A stretch of DNA of 64,000 nt, taken from the NCBI RefSeq assembly GCF_014066305.1, contig NW_023501122.1, positions 89,203 to 153,202 of the forward strand. Reading direction: 5' to 3'. The DNA is from Letharia columbiana (lineage: Eukaryota; Ascomycota; Lecanoromycetes; Lecanorales; Parmeliaceae). The notes below the pieces were generated by a model, which worked only from the letters and a program-made list of their open reading frames with translations, searched no databases and was not told the origin of the DNA. Of this stretch, positions 53,883 through 64,000 are shown in pieces. The number at the start of each line of letters is the position of its first letter. Positions within the stretch are counted from its first letter, which is position 1. The translations under genes were made by a program, and so were the position numbers.

Positions 53883-54734
53883 TGTGGAAGGTGTGCTTGG
53901 GACGAGTGATGCTTCCCTTTTTTATCGGCAGATTGGCATTTGCTTTATACCTGTGACGCTTTGAGGGTAATATAACCCGCATCCGTGAAATTTGCCTCCT
54001 TCTCAGAGACTGAGGTGTCATGTGTGCAGAGAGTGAGGTATTAGATGCCGATATGGAGTCCTACCATATGCGCGTAAGCCGGACCAAGGGTGCTGCAGCT
54101 CGCTTAAAATTGTTCTAGCCTCAATTAGCATTTTCCCTGGCCAGACTCGCTAACTTTTGTTCTCAAATGATCGGTCAAAATAGGGGGTGAGGTATTTCAT
54201 AGACCACATGAGATGCTGTCAAGCGTGACTTACAAGCTTAGAGCAAGCGAGGCTGGTGTGTAATGATGATAGCGTGTGTAGGCGCCGTGCGCTTAGGAAA
54301 AGCGACTTCCAACACGAGCAAACACTGCAACTTCTGGAATGCTAGAATTGACGTTGAGTTGATAGCAGTCACTGATTGGGCATCTCGTACGGGAGCACAA
54401 GAGAGAAAGGCCGCGTTGGCCGATTAAAAACTCAGGCTGGAATTGGTGGTAAGAAGGCTTAGAAAACGGTCAAGAGGAGAAGTAGATGAACGACAAAAAT
54501 ACCAGTGGGCACAGAAGACTCTCTGGAACTCAACCAAAACGGAGGTAGCAGCCAGTGCACCGAAGTCATGTTTTACCCTGGTCAACGCTTATAGTCACTA
54601 ATCGACGGAGTATTGAGATGTATTGATTAGTAAATCGGTAGTCGGGCAGTAATATTACTTATAGCGCCTTACCCGTTCAAATCTGCCTAGCAACGTTATG
54701 CTTATAATCAATATATCATACGATACAGCGAATA
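53883..54734. other. Intergenic
   Basis: About 850 bp. 5' flank of the hydrolase; AT-richer at 54.55-54.73 kb. Nothing recognised. Confidence 0.45.
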
Positions 54735-56022
54735 TTACACGACGTCCATCACTTTCAGCTCCACGTTGCTGTTACCAGCCACTGTTTCCTTGTAACTTAA
54801 ATCTAATACTGAGTACTCCCAGGGGCGCCCACTATCTTTACTCGCCTGCTCAACGTCCGTGCTATAAACCATAGACGACTTTATCTTTACTTTGGGTCGT
54901 AGAGATAGCATCGACCGCCATGTTCGGGCTTCAGATGCTACGTGTCGGCTACTGTGAAATAGCGGTGCTAGGGTCGGCAAACGTGCAGTGTTGTTGGATG
55001 TTTGTGCTTCGATAAGGAAAATTATGGTTATAGTGACAGTCGAGCCAGCCTTGTTGTTTTTCCAAATCAGGTGAGGCTTACGCTGGCTTTCGGTCTCCGG
55101 TCCATTGGCTACGTCATTCAAGATTCCAAAATATTAGACCCGTACCGCTGAGGTAACAACGCAGCTGGAGAGGCACTGTTAGTATATGCATGAAGTATAG
55201 CAGAATCGACAGAGCTTACGACAAGCCCAGTAGAAAGATTCCAGACACCTGAGCTTGCGGGCTGAGGACATGTGCAAAGTTTGTATCACAGACAGAGGCA
55301 TGCAAACGACGATGGCATCCAGAATTATGTTGATCGCAGTCATTGAGAGCAGAAATCCAGTATAGTTGATAACAAAAGGGCCGTCTGGATTTTTCGGACC
55401 TTTTGAGACAGGTTTATATTCGAACATCTCACCATGGGTTGATGTCTTTGTTAGATAGGTCCAATCCCATTGCTAGCAACGTACCAACAAACATGGATGT
55501 CAAAAGCCAGGCCACCGTCAATGCCATCATCACGTCGCAGGCGAGATGACAGTGCGTCCTGACAAAAACCCGCTTGTAGAGAACCAGTGTCGATGTTTTG
55601 ACCAGGGCTATAATGATGGCAAAAACCAGAGGGCCCGTGTAATGTATCTTCCAAAGAGTATATCAGCCAGTGTACAAGAAGTAAGTTCGGAAAGAAGAGC
55701 ACTTTTGCATATTTGGCCATTTCCGATGGATGCTCTACGAGATGTATTACCGAGTCTCCGTCGCCACCTGCGACAGCGCCGAATATCGTCACGGCTGCAT
55801 CAGCATATTGGACGATCTTCCAAATGTTGGTATCGGCACAGCAAGTCCCTCAAATCGTGAACTGGGGGAGTTCACCCCCACTGCTAGAATGGTGTAATCG
55901 TCCAGGCCTAGGCCAGCTTTTGTGCTCTTCCGGCCTTTAAATCGCAGAGCTACGAAGACGGATGAGAAGGGCACAAGGACTGAAGAGACCACGACCAACG
56001 CCGTCGAACTCGCTGAATGCAC
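54735..56022 (-). pseudogene. PTH11-like / fungal rhodopsin-fold 7-TM protein, broken
   Basis: Minus-strand fragments appear in the order expected for the rhodopsin-domain family of PTH11-like membrane proteins. The first is a TM helix, then VALRFKGRKSTKAGLGLDDY (from 56022). Then come TIFGAVAGGDGDSVIHL; GPLVFAIIIALVKTSTLVLY and KRVF; MMALTVAWLLTSMFVG; GPFVINYTGFLLSMTAINII and LDAIVVCMPL; and IEAQTSNNTARLPTLAPLF in the final part. The family order is preserved, but the pieces change frame several times at places with no usable intron (some gaps would be only about 28 bp), so the gene is probably inactive. Alternatively, local base errors are responsible; the homopolymer mess begins 340 bp away. 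Confidence 0.6.
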
Positions 56023-56458
56023 GACGTTTCGAAAACAAACAGACTTATTCTTGGCGATTTAGCCAAGGGGCGGAGAAGATTGACCTTGGTATCTGTGAAC
56101 ATTTTCGTACAAAAGTGAGAAGGGAGATTAGGTATTATTATTATGATGCCATCAGCCTTGCAGCCTCGTCTCATGGTGGATTCCGAGTATGCAGTGGATT
56201 ACTTTGGTGCTGCATACGTGTGTTATTTTACAGATGCTTTTTGTTGATCGGCTGTTGAAACAATTTTTTGAAACAATCCAGCCCCTGATTGCACCATAGT
56301 CGTGCCGATTACTGGCTACAAAAGTAAGATTACCCGAGACAAAAAGGCTGCGGGGGGGAAAAGAGAAGGGCCCCCACGGAAAATCCCCCCCCCCCCTCCC
56401 CCCCCCCCCCCCCCTAAACCCCCCCCCCCCCCCCCCCCCCAACAAAAAAAAAAAAGGA

Positions 56459-56497
<39 letters not shown>

Positions 56498-56701
56498 ATA
56501 TAATTTTATTTCCGCAAAAAAAAAACCCCCCCAAAAAAAAAAAAAAAAAAAAAAACCCAAAAAAAAAAAAAAACACACAAAAAAAAAAACCCAAAAAAAC
56601 CTAACCAGGCAACCCCCCCCCCCCACCCCCCCCCCCCCCCCGGGAAAACAACCCAACCACACCCCCCCCCCCCCCCCACCCCAAAAACACTCCCCTTCCC
56701 C

Positions 56702-56790
<89 letters not shown>

Positions 56791-56946
56791 GGCAATGGGC
56801 AATGGTATCTTGGTATGAGTTGTGGTAGGGATTGATTATATATAGAAAGTCATTACATGTGTCTATCATTACCTACGTCTACACACCCCAGAACTCCCAT
56901 GATAGCAACGTAACATCATCCTGGTACAGATCTCGGGCCACTCTCC
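56023..56946. other. Intergenic, dominated by a homopolymer block
   Basis: The first 330 bp show nothing; 56360-56787 is the homopolymer mixture listed separately. No gene. Confidence 0.6.
56360..56787. repeat. Mixed C/A/T homopolymer block, probable sequence artefact
   Basis: About 430 bp made almost entirely of runs of C (up to about 23), A (up to about 40) and T (about 31), with a few scattered bases. No periodic unit is visible. Flanking sequence on both sides is ordinary and the downstream gene is intact. Open frames across it are meaningless Gly/Phe/Pro/Lys strings. Confidence 0.85.
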
Positions 56947-58740
56947 TCAGTGAAAGTCCCAGCCTTGACAAGCCTTCTCAAACTCCACAATTTCACCCTT
57001 ATCATTGAATGCACTTCCCGGCCCCACCGACTCCTTGCCGACCTTCCCCATCACAAGCGATTCCACTTGTCTCGGTTCCTGTGCCCGGAACATAGCCTCC
57101 GCATACGGGTAGTACCACATCTTATGCCACCTGTTGCTTCTCGAGGCTTTGTCACCGTTGTGATGTAGCATGACCGGTACAACACCGTCACAGTAATGGG
57201 TGTAAAGGGGAACATCATTCCAGCTTGCGTTGACTGAGAGAGCGCGGTTGTCGTTTCCCTGATTGAAGAAGGGTGGCTGCGAACTCATCACATCCGCAGG
57301 CAGAGGGCGCAGATGGGGTTTGCAGTCCCAGCGATCCCAGTGCTGGACTTGTGGTTCGAGGGATTGGTTGTAGCTCATCCATCCGCCATTACGCTCCGAA
57401 TTTGCGGTTTGGAAGGTTATGTCAGACCAGTAATCAAGGCCTATGCTGAACTCAAGGGGCTTTCCATCGAGGTGCTCTACCTCCATGTGTTTCCACGGTG
57501 GGTTCAGGATATTCTTGATCCGCGTGCCCTCCAAGACCCAGTCGGTATCTGACAGGTCTTTCCCGAAGAATTGCTGGAGCTTTTGGATGGGATTGAAGAG
57601 CCATGAGATGTGACGAACTCGGATGACCTCCCGCTGGTATTCTTGCTCGCCAAAGATCATGTTGAAGACGGATTGGTCGCTATTGTGGTAGACCTTCTGG
57701 CTCCATTCGCTACCGTTGTCGTCCGGTTCTGGGTCGTCACCCAACTTTTCCACTATCTCTTCGGCGCGGGCGAACACGGCTCGCATATCAGCGACAGGAC
57801 CCATGATGAGACCCGAATTGAGAAATTTCTGGCGAGTGGTAGACCATGGGTTTGGGCGGGATCCGACTGGATTGTCGGTATTGCCATCAAACATGTCGTC
57901 GGGCAGAGGTGATGGTGGAAGTGGCCAGCACGCTACTGTGTGAATCTCGTTGGGCCAGCACCGTTTGCCGGCGCCGAAAATAATGGTCTGCTGTATGCCT
58001 GCGATCTTAGCAGCTCTGCCCATCCGCTTTTTGATTTGTTTGTTGGCTTCAGCGTTGATCTGGTAATAGCGTTCTATGAGGAGATCTTTGTGAAGCTGAA
58101 ACCAGATATCGTAGCCATCCATCATCAATACAAGGTCCTGATCGTGCTCCGTCCCGAGGTTGCCCAGGTATTCGAGAACTCGAGATATCTTCAGTAGATG
58201 ACTTCCACCCCCTGTCATCCCCTTTCGTTGACTCTCGTCCAAGTCTTCTCCCCATCCTGTGATGACTGGAGTGGGGTAGCCGAGGATGGAGCCGGAGAAC
58301 AGGAGTTTGCACAGATTGATATCCTGTTTTGTTGCAGGTATCAGGATGTGAAGGGGGTGGTCTGGTGGGGCGATCGGTTTGTAGGGTTTAGAGGCTTCAT
58401 CGCTGGCCCAGGTGGTGTTGGCGGGAATGGTGGTGTATTTAGAAGGCAACTAGAGAGAGAGAATCAGTTAGACAAAGCTTCCGGTACGGACCAATATATG
58501 GCCTCGGTCGCTCGGAGGACGTACTGGTTTCAGGGTGAGGACACCAGACGTGATGATGAGAAGCAGCGCAATGATAATCAACGATCGTAGGCGAAGCACG
58601 ACCAAAGTGCCAAGGCCTTCAAGGACATAGCAAACTCGATTTTGTCGCCATTGGGGACGAGTATCAAAGCGGGAAGAACCTGGCGAGAGCGGAGACCGAG
58701 GAGACTGTGAAGACGATCGGACTTTCTCGTAATTGTCCAT
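56947..58740 (-). CDS. Type II membrane protein, glycosyltransferase-like (PLOD/collagen-galactosyltransferase-type fold)
   Basis: 572 aa in two exons, 58740-58525 and 58449-56947 (GTACGT...CTCTAG, phase 0, giving TLKPLPSKYTT). The cytosolic N-terminus (1-50) is Ser/Pro/Arg-rich. One TM helix lies at about 52-72, then a luminal stem and a catalytic-type domain. HILIPATKQDINLCKLLFSG starts a Rossmann-like GT-A fold. LVLMMDGYDIWFQ provides a D-x-x-D motif like that of procollagen-lysine glycosyltransferases. IIFGAGKRCWPN and FLNSGLIMGP with HNSDQSVFNMIFGE match the later GT landmarks (N-S-G and D-D/D-Q elements). Golgi location is inferred from topology. The sugar donor and acceptor are unknown, and the family is not firmly named from sequence alone. 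Confidence 0.82.
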
Positions 58741-61666
58741 ATTGCCAATGGTGTGAGGAGTAGTTCATATGTCGTCGGTGCTTGGCAAGGGAGAGGAAGA
58801 CTAGAGGAGCGGACTTCGCAGTTCAAGAGTGGTTTCACCCTTGGCACTACCGCAAAGAGCCGAGGAGGATTACGGAGAAGAGACCATTGCGCGAGGCTAT
58901 CTGCCGATGAAGCCGAGAAGAGATTGTGTATGTAGGAATGAGCAGCGCTGTAATGAATGTGAAATCTGCAAGCTGAGAGATCATCGTAGGTAGGTAGGTA
59001 GACGTGTGCTTAGTAGGTAGGTACATCGGATGGCTGGCAGGCTGCATGCGCCAGGCGAGCGAGGTAGCATTCTCGCGTAATGGTTGGCAAGTGTTATCTG
59101 CTGGCCCGTTCGTGCGCATGAGAGCTGCATGACACTTGACAGCCTGCATGGAACTACACATGTTCCTACGTACCCTATAAGCACTCGATCGAGAATTGAA
59201 TGAAGAGGCTAAGAATGTGCAGAACGGAGGAAGCAGTCGGGGAAGCGGGCTGACTGCATACGGCCGTATAAACAGGATCTTATCTTTCGCCAGAGTTTCC
59301 ACCCACGTCTTTCCCCACGTACAAGTACCTACCGACACTCGACTCATAGGAGCGAATTTTCCACCCGGGCTTGTCCGATCTGCTGACGATCATATCAGTT
59401 TTTTCTCCTCTGATGCACCCGCTTCGCAATATTTTTGTGCTGAAGCATGCGCTGTTTGTGTTAGTTGTTGTACAAATTTGCCTTTTTGAAAAGTTGGCGG
59501 AGACGAAGAAAGTTGCGAGGCTGCCAAGACTCTTAAACACAAATAAAGTACCGAGCTTCCCGAAGGCCCGAGCGCAGCCGGACATCTTGGCGCTCTTGGC
59601 GCTCTTGGCATGGAGAACCGGCAACATCAAAAAGGCAGGTGGAAAATCTCCAATCCAATTTTTCATCACTGATTGGTTCGTATCAACACAGACATGGCCA
59701 GGACACCTTTGCACACTTGTCAGCCCACCACTCTGTTGGGAAGATAGACACACCTGGAGTGAACAAAAGTCGGAGGACTAGCGTGCGTATTTGGTGGAGT
59801 CACGCATACATTCGTTGCGCTTTCCTCAGCCATCGAGGAAGTTGGCACGTTGGTCACTCATGTCAGATATCTGTAAGGCAGGCAGATCTGAAAGTCAGTT
59901 CAACAAATCTTTATCATAGTTCGCGCCGCATACCGCTTTTAGGCTAGCATTTCCAGTGCCTAGTCACCACTGATGGAAAGATGCACTTCAACTCAGTTGA
60001 GCGATTCGAGCTCATCCGGCAACGTGCATCACCACTCGAAGAAGGAGAGAGCTGCGTATCGGTAGCGGCACTAGATTCATCTAAACCAAATGGGTGCCAA
60101 GTCTGTTTCTGTACGATTCGCCGATTCCTTGTTCATACAGAACTCTCGTTTTTACCGAGCGATCCAGGAGTTTGTTGTGTCCGATCTGGCGGGTTCGGGT
60201 TGTTGAAATCGGCTCCTGCCGGCTACGAAAGGGAATTGAGTTCGCAATGCGAATGACAGATGCTCAGAGGCTGACGGCTTCGTGCAATACGATATGTTTC
60301 TTACTTATTGGCATCTGGATTGATCGGACGATTAAGACGCATTTCAGATTCAGACATCAACCACACACAGGCTACGAGCTCGCGGTGATCAGCTCGTTAG
60401 AAGCGTTCTCCAAATATGCAGTTACATTATGCATTGTCTGCCGGGCAATTACTTTTCTCGCAGACTTTGCCGAGTGCCCTTTCAATTACCGGCCTATTCC
60501 CACCTGGGAGACTGCATCGCTGACGACATTGAGAAGCCTGTGCTGGAAGTTTCCCACGCGAGCAAAATGCGGCCACTGAATATGACTCCAGATGGCTGAG
60601 GTGGGTGAACTTGAAATCTAGCCTTTGAATCACTGACTGTTGAGGGCTATACTCTTCCACGTTTATGGATGCCAGGGCTCAAAACTTCAGTCGAGATGCG
60701 ACGAGGAAAAGAGTCTGGGATGTGAGATCTAGGCCGAACAATAAGTTCGCTGCACCACCTGAGGCTTTTGTGTAGATCTCTCGATATCTGGAGAATCGCG
60801 AGAGAAAAGATTTAGCTTAAGCTGAGAGACAATCCTGCCAAGATGAGAGACCCCTTCCTACCTTATGCTGTCTACTCCCTTCCAATGGCTATGATAACAG
60901 TAGCAGCGGTATGGCCGAAACGGGGCACATAAGGAGTCTATAATTAAATTAAACTGGGATCGTTCATCGAAACTGAACCATCTCATCATGGCTTTTCTAG
61001 TCGAAGTCAAAGCAATCGGTATATTGCTAATGCAGTACGCACTGCGAGCGATTCGTCGTCTTCAACCACTAACGTCAGACACTGTACTGGTACCATGTGG
61101 CTGTGGCTATGGCGTAGTACACTCGAGCACTAATTCAACTGTCTGCGCCACACCGTTGCGATGGCGGGCGCAGCCTCGACGGAAGAGTACTCCCATCTGG
61201 TGTTCCGGTGTTACCATGACTCTCGGGACTTTCTAGAAAACTTCAAGCGCCAGGGAAACCAAGCCAGATTAGCGAGAATCGACACACTCCAAATGTTGTT
61301 CCAGACTACGTATAACGAGCTCGATAGATCGACCTCGTGAGAATTTGGACGAGCCAAGAGCGTTTGGCACCCGTCGTCAGGCTGGTAGAGCTAGAACGAA
61401 ATATCAGCAACTATGCATCGCACAGATTCAGATCAGACACAGGAATGTATTAGTACTTTTTAACATATTGTCTAAGAAATATGTTTCTGATCAGAAGCTT
61501 GCGAGTCGAGTCGAGTCCGTCGACTTACAGAAGATGGATGGAAGTAGGGTTAGGGTTTCGGTTTATTGAGTCGGTTGACTTGACTGCCGACTTCTTGGCA
61601 GTCAGAGGTGGGGTAGACTAAAAGTACCGACTGACCAATCTCCTCCGCTCCATAACACAAAGCATA
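58741..61666. other. 2.9-kb gene-poor stretch
   Basis: Contains (GGTA)n-like runs at 58.98-59.03 kb, a ggcgctctt tandem triplet at 59.59 kb, and several open frames of 60-160 codons (e.g. 59371-59781, 60094-60579) with no domain I can recognise. A 59-codon frame is listed separately. Confidence 0.4.
61161..61340 (+). CDS. Small unrecognised open frame, 59 codons
   Basis: ATG at 61161 to TGA at 61340. The residues (e.g. TEEYSHLVFRCYHDSRDFLE, then LARIDTLQMLFQTTYNELDR) have a soluble, helical, coding-like composition unlike surrounding frames. The stop overlaps a GTGAGA that could be a splice donor, so this may be the first exon of a longer gene or a relic. No family recognised. Confidence 0.25.
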   Translation: MAGAASTEEYSHLVFRCYHDSRDFLENFKRQGNQARLARIDTLQMLFQTTYNELDRSTS

Positions 61667-62884
61667 ATGGCTATGGCTTCCACTACTTCCATTACCATTA
61701 CAAGGGTGCCTCGAAAAGCAGAATCTTCTCAACCCTCTCATCACATTGGCAACCCACCTACCTCCTTTACCAACCCATGGCCATCCTTTCACAAGCACTC
61801 ACCTCTTGACCTCCTCATAACATCTCAACGCAACCGTGACTTCAAGCCAGTGCCATCGCGCGACAAGTTAGTTGCTATCCAGAAGCCAGACTGGGGTGCA
61901 GGCAAAGAGGGTCTGAAGGCCACATGGATCGGCCACGCAAGCTTCCTGGTCGAAACATCGGCTTCAGAAGGTGCAGGAAGAGGAGTGAGGGTGCTGTTCG
62001 ATCCTGTGTTTTCCGAGAGGACGAGTCCAGTGACGTGGGCTGGACCGAAGCGCTACACTCCCACCCCTTGCACGCTTGATGAGTTGCCTGATGTCGATTT
62101 GGTCGTCATCTCTCACGATCATTATGATCACATGGATTCAGATACCCTTTTGAAGATTTATGCAAGCAGGAAAGGGAACGTGCATTTTTTGGTAGCACTA
62201 GGGAACGCTTCTAGACTTCGGGGCTTTGGCATTGGTGGCGACGAGGTTACCGAATTAGATTGGTGGGAAGGCGTCCGGGTTGATGTACCAGGCATGGGGT
62301 CAGTGACTATGACCTGTACGCCCTCGCAACACTTTTCCGGCAGAGGTATATGGGACCAGGCATCTACACTTTGGTGTTCCTGGGTCTTGGACGCTGGAGC
62401 TTTCAGCAACACTTTAGCAACTACTCAACCTAGCACCTCCAGAAAGGTCTTTTTTGCTGGCGACACTGGCTACCGATATGTGCCCAAAGAAGCAAAAGAG
62501 TTGGACAGGCCATCTTGCCCGGCATTCAAGGAAATAGGGGAAGCATTTGGCCCTTTCGATCTCAGCATGTTACCAATTGGACTTTACTCCCCTAGACATT
62601 TGATGTCTCCCATACATTGCAACCCTGAGGATAGCCTTTGCTTGCACAAGGATTTGAAGAGCAGAAAATCCATTGGCATGCACTACGGAACTGTTAGAGG
62701 CGGAATCAGCCAGTACTTCGAGGAAGTCACGGAGCCCCCAAGGCGGTTCAGAGAGGCGTGCGAGAAGGATGGCAAAGTTTGGGGAGAGGAGCTCGGGTTG
62801 TTGAATGTTGGAGAAACACTTATCATGCCTGAGCAGTTGCATCACATTTCATCACAACAGGTGGATAAGGAGGCTGAAGGTTGA
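61667..62884 (+). CDS. NAPE-PLD-like metallo-beta-lactamase-fold phosphodiesterase
   Basis: Single exon, 405 aa. N-acyl-phosphatidylethanolamine-hydrolysing phospholipase D family: zinc hydrolases releasing N-acylethanolamines. A polar N-terminus (1-65) precedes the conserved ATWIGHASFLVE. Then come LFDPVFSERTSP with the following GPKRY, the zinc motif SHDHYDHMD (H-x-H-x-D-H), CTPSQHFSGRG with the next His, FFAGDTGY with the bridging Asp, and a final metal His in IGMHYGT. All metal ligands are therefore present. There is no signal peptide or TM segment. The gene ends about 55 bp before a heavily mutated AT-rich block, but its own base composition is normal. Confidence 0.92.
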   Translation: MAMASTTSITITRVPRKAESSQPSHHIGNPPTSFTNPWPSFHKHSPLDLLITSQRNRDFKPVPSRDKLVAIQKPDWGAGKEGLKATWIGHASFLVETSASEGAGRGVRVLFDPVFSERTSPVTWAGPKRYTPTPCTLDELPDVDLVVISHDHYDHMDSDTLLKIYASRKGNVHFLVALGNASRLRGFGIGGDEVTELDWWEGVRVDVPGMGSVTMTCTPSQHFSGRGIWDQASTLWCSWVLDAGAFSNTLATTQPSTSRKVFFAGDTGYRYVPKEAKELDRPSCPAFKEIGEAFGPFDLSMLPIGLYSPRHLMSPIHCNPEDSLCLHKDLKSRKSIGMHYGTVRGGISQYFEEVTEPPRRFREACEKDGKVWGEELGLLNVGETLIMPEQLHHISSQQVDKEAEG

Positions 62885-62940
62885 TGTCAGTGCTGCTTCT
62901 TTATTAATTGAATACGAGTTTAGGCCTATGAATTAAATTC

Positions 62941-64000
62941 ATACTCTATTTTTTTTAATTAGAGTTATCGAGCAAATTTAATAAGCGTACTTTTAATAAG
63001 CGATATTTGAATTCTTTATCTTAAAATAATTATAAGACTAAATTTAAAAATTTCTTTTTTCTCTAAAAGCTTATATTATATTCTATAATTTAAAAATAAA
63101 ATTTTAAAATTTTAATAGAAAATAAAAAAGTTATTTTAAAATTAAATAATATATATTTATTTTTTAACTATAATTACGAGCTATCGACTATCGAGTAAAT
63201 TTAATAAGTAATATTTAATAAGCGATATTTAAATTTCTTACGCTTTAATAATTATAAGACTAAATCTCGAAATTCTTTTAGCGTTAAAAAGCGTAAAGTA
63301 CGCTTTATAATTTAAAAAAAATCTTAATATTTTAATAGAAAATAAAAAAGTTATTCTATTTATAAATAATATATATCTATTTTTTAATAAGAATACTTAA
63401 GAGAGTTAGCGAGCTAACTTAAATAGTCTAATTAAAAAATATAACGAATTCGAATTTATAATTAAATATATTTATTACGAGCGTATTTTTAATATATTAC
63501 TTAATTCTATAACTAGTGAGTCTTAGCGAAGATATTCTCTATTATATTATATCTTCTTCTTATTTATATAATTTAATAGTCTTATTATTCTTAATCTATT
63601 TTATTTATATTAATATTATATTTATATTAATTTTAATAATATATATAAATTTAAGATTTTTTAACTTAGCTTTATCTTATTCTTTTATATATATTAATTA
63701 CTCGAATATACTTTTAAAAAAATAAGTTAAAACTTATTAATAAAACTATTAATATTTATAAAAGAATAAGTAAAGACTATATTACGTAATAGAATAAGAA
63801 ATCTTAATAAGATTTTAAGAGAGATTAGAGTTAAAGTAAGATTTCGAATTAAGATTTCGAGTTATCTTAAAATCTCGATCTCGTCTTAACTTAATAACGA
63901 GATTTTAGAGTATATCTTAATTATTTTAATAAACTTTAAGTATTAGAATCGATTTAGATATAAATATTAATATAGATATTTTAAATAAGATAATTAAGAT
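62941..64000. repeat. AT-rich RIP-mutated repeat block
   Basis: G+C drops to roughly 15 percent by eye. From 63010 to the right edge there is no CpA and only one TpG (63517-63518), while CpG and TpA survive. That dinucleotide pattern is left by repeat-induced point mutation of C in CpA. The original element is unrecognisable. The open frame at 63516-63725 is a composition artefact. Confidence 0.9.
62961..63410. repeat. Two tandem units of about 222 bp within the AT-rich block
   Basis: Landmarks recur in order: tatcgag-aaatttaataag (62966 and 63189), taataagcgatattt, aattataagactaaat, and tttaatagaaaataaaaaag (63111 and 63331). Offsets are 220-223 bp, so two diverged tandem copies are present. 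Confidence 0.85.

Noticed and set aside
56302..56869. Several open frames across the homopolymer block
   Set aside because: Pure translations of C, A and T runs.
63516..63725. 69-codon hydrophobic frame in the AT-rich block
   Set aside because: Ile/Leu/Tyr/Phe/Asn-only composition follows from extreme AT content after RIP.

Overview
The window is nuclear DNA of a filamentous ascomycete (Pezizomycotina). Evidence: short GT-AG introns of about 50-220 bp with CTAAC/CTGAC-type branch points, fungal-specific families (Sec72, DUF3112, PTH11-like receptors, OCH1-like and NAPE-PLD-like enzymes, HR-PKS remnants), and a terminal AT-rich block with the CpA/TpG depletion left by repeat-induced point mutation (RIP). 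A Dothideomycete such as a black or rock-inhabiting fungus would fit, but the sequence alone does not fix the taxon.

Region 1 (1-11.6 kb): 5' part of an ABCF ribosome-biogenesis ATPase (ARB1-like), a Gfo/Idh/MocA oxidoreductase, then the most interesting locus. It holds a COMT-like O-methyltransferase (minus) divergent from a sugar-phosphate cyclase of the 3-dehydroquinate-synthase superfamily (plus), followed by an ATP-grasp ligase resembling cyanobacterial MysC. This is the three-enzyme set for 4-deoxygadusol and mycosporine (UV-screen/compatible solute) biosynthesis: cyclase makes demethyl-4-deoxygadusol, methyltransferase gives 4-deoxygadusol, ATP-grasp couples an amino acid. A DHA1-type MFS transporter lies convergently beside it.

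Region 2 (11.6-38.5 kb): mostly conserved core genes. They are Sec72, a pirin, a NIPA-type transporter, a MARVEL-like protein, a 4CL-like acyl-CoA ligase, a DUF3112 7-TM protein, a copper amine oxidase, the Caf1/Pop2 deadenylase, an NDUFB3-like complex I subunit, a WDR70-like protein and a sulfotransferase-family protein. A diverged 2.5-kb-apart duplication lies at 12.2-14.9 kb, and a 93-bp tandem repeat lies at 21.1 kb.

Region 3 (38.5-56.8 kb): accessory and decaying. It contains an F-box relic, an OCH1-like glycosyltransferase with a repetitive tail, a short-chain dehydrogenase with an internal TGA, an FSH1/LovG-like hydrolase fragment abutting the KR-ACP end of a highly reducing PKS, a SprT-like protein, intact RCC1, a frameshifted PAF-acetylhydrolase-like gene, a broken PTH11-like receptor and about 430 bp of homopolymer mixture that looks like a sequencing or assembly artefact.

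Region 4 (56.9-64 kb): an intact type II membrane glycosyltransferase-like gene, a gene-poor stretch, a NAPE-PLD-like metallo-hydrolase, and from about 62.94 kb a RIP-mutated repeat block with two roughly 222-bp tandem units.
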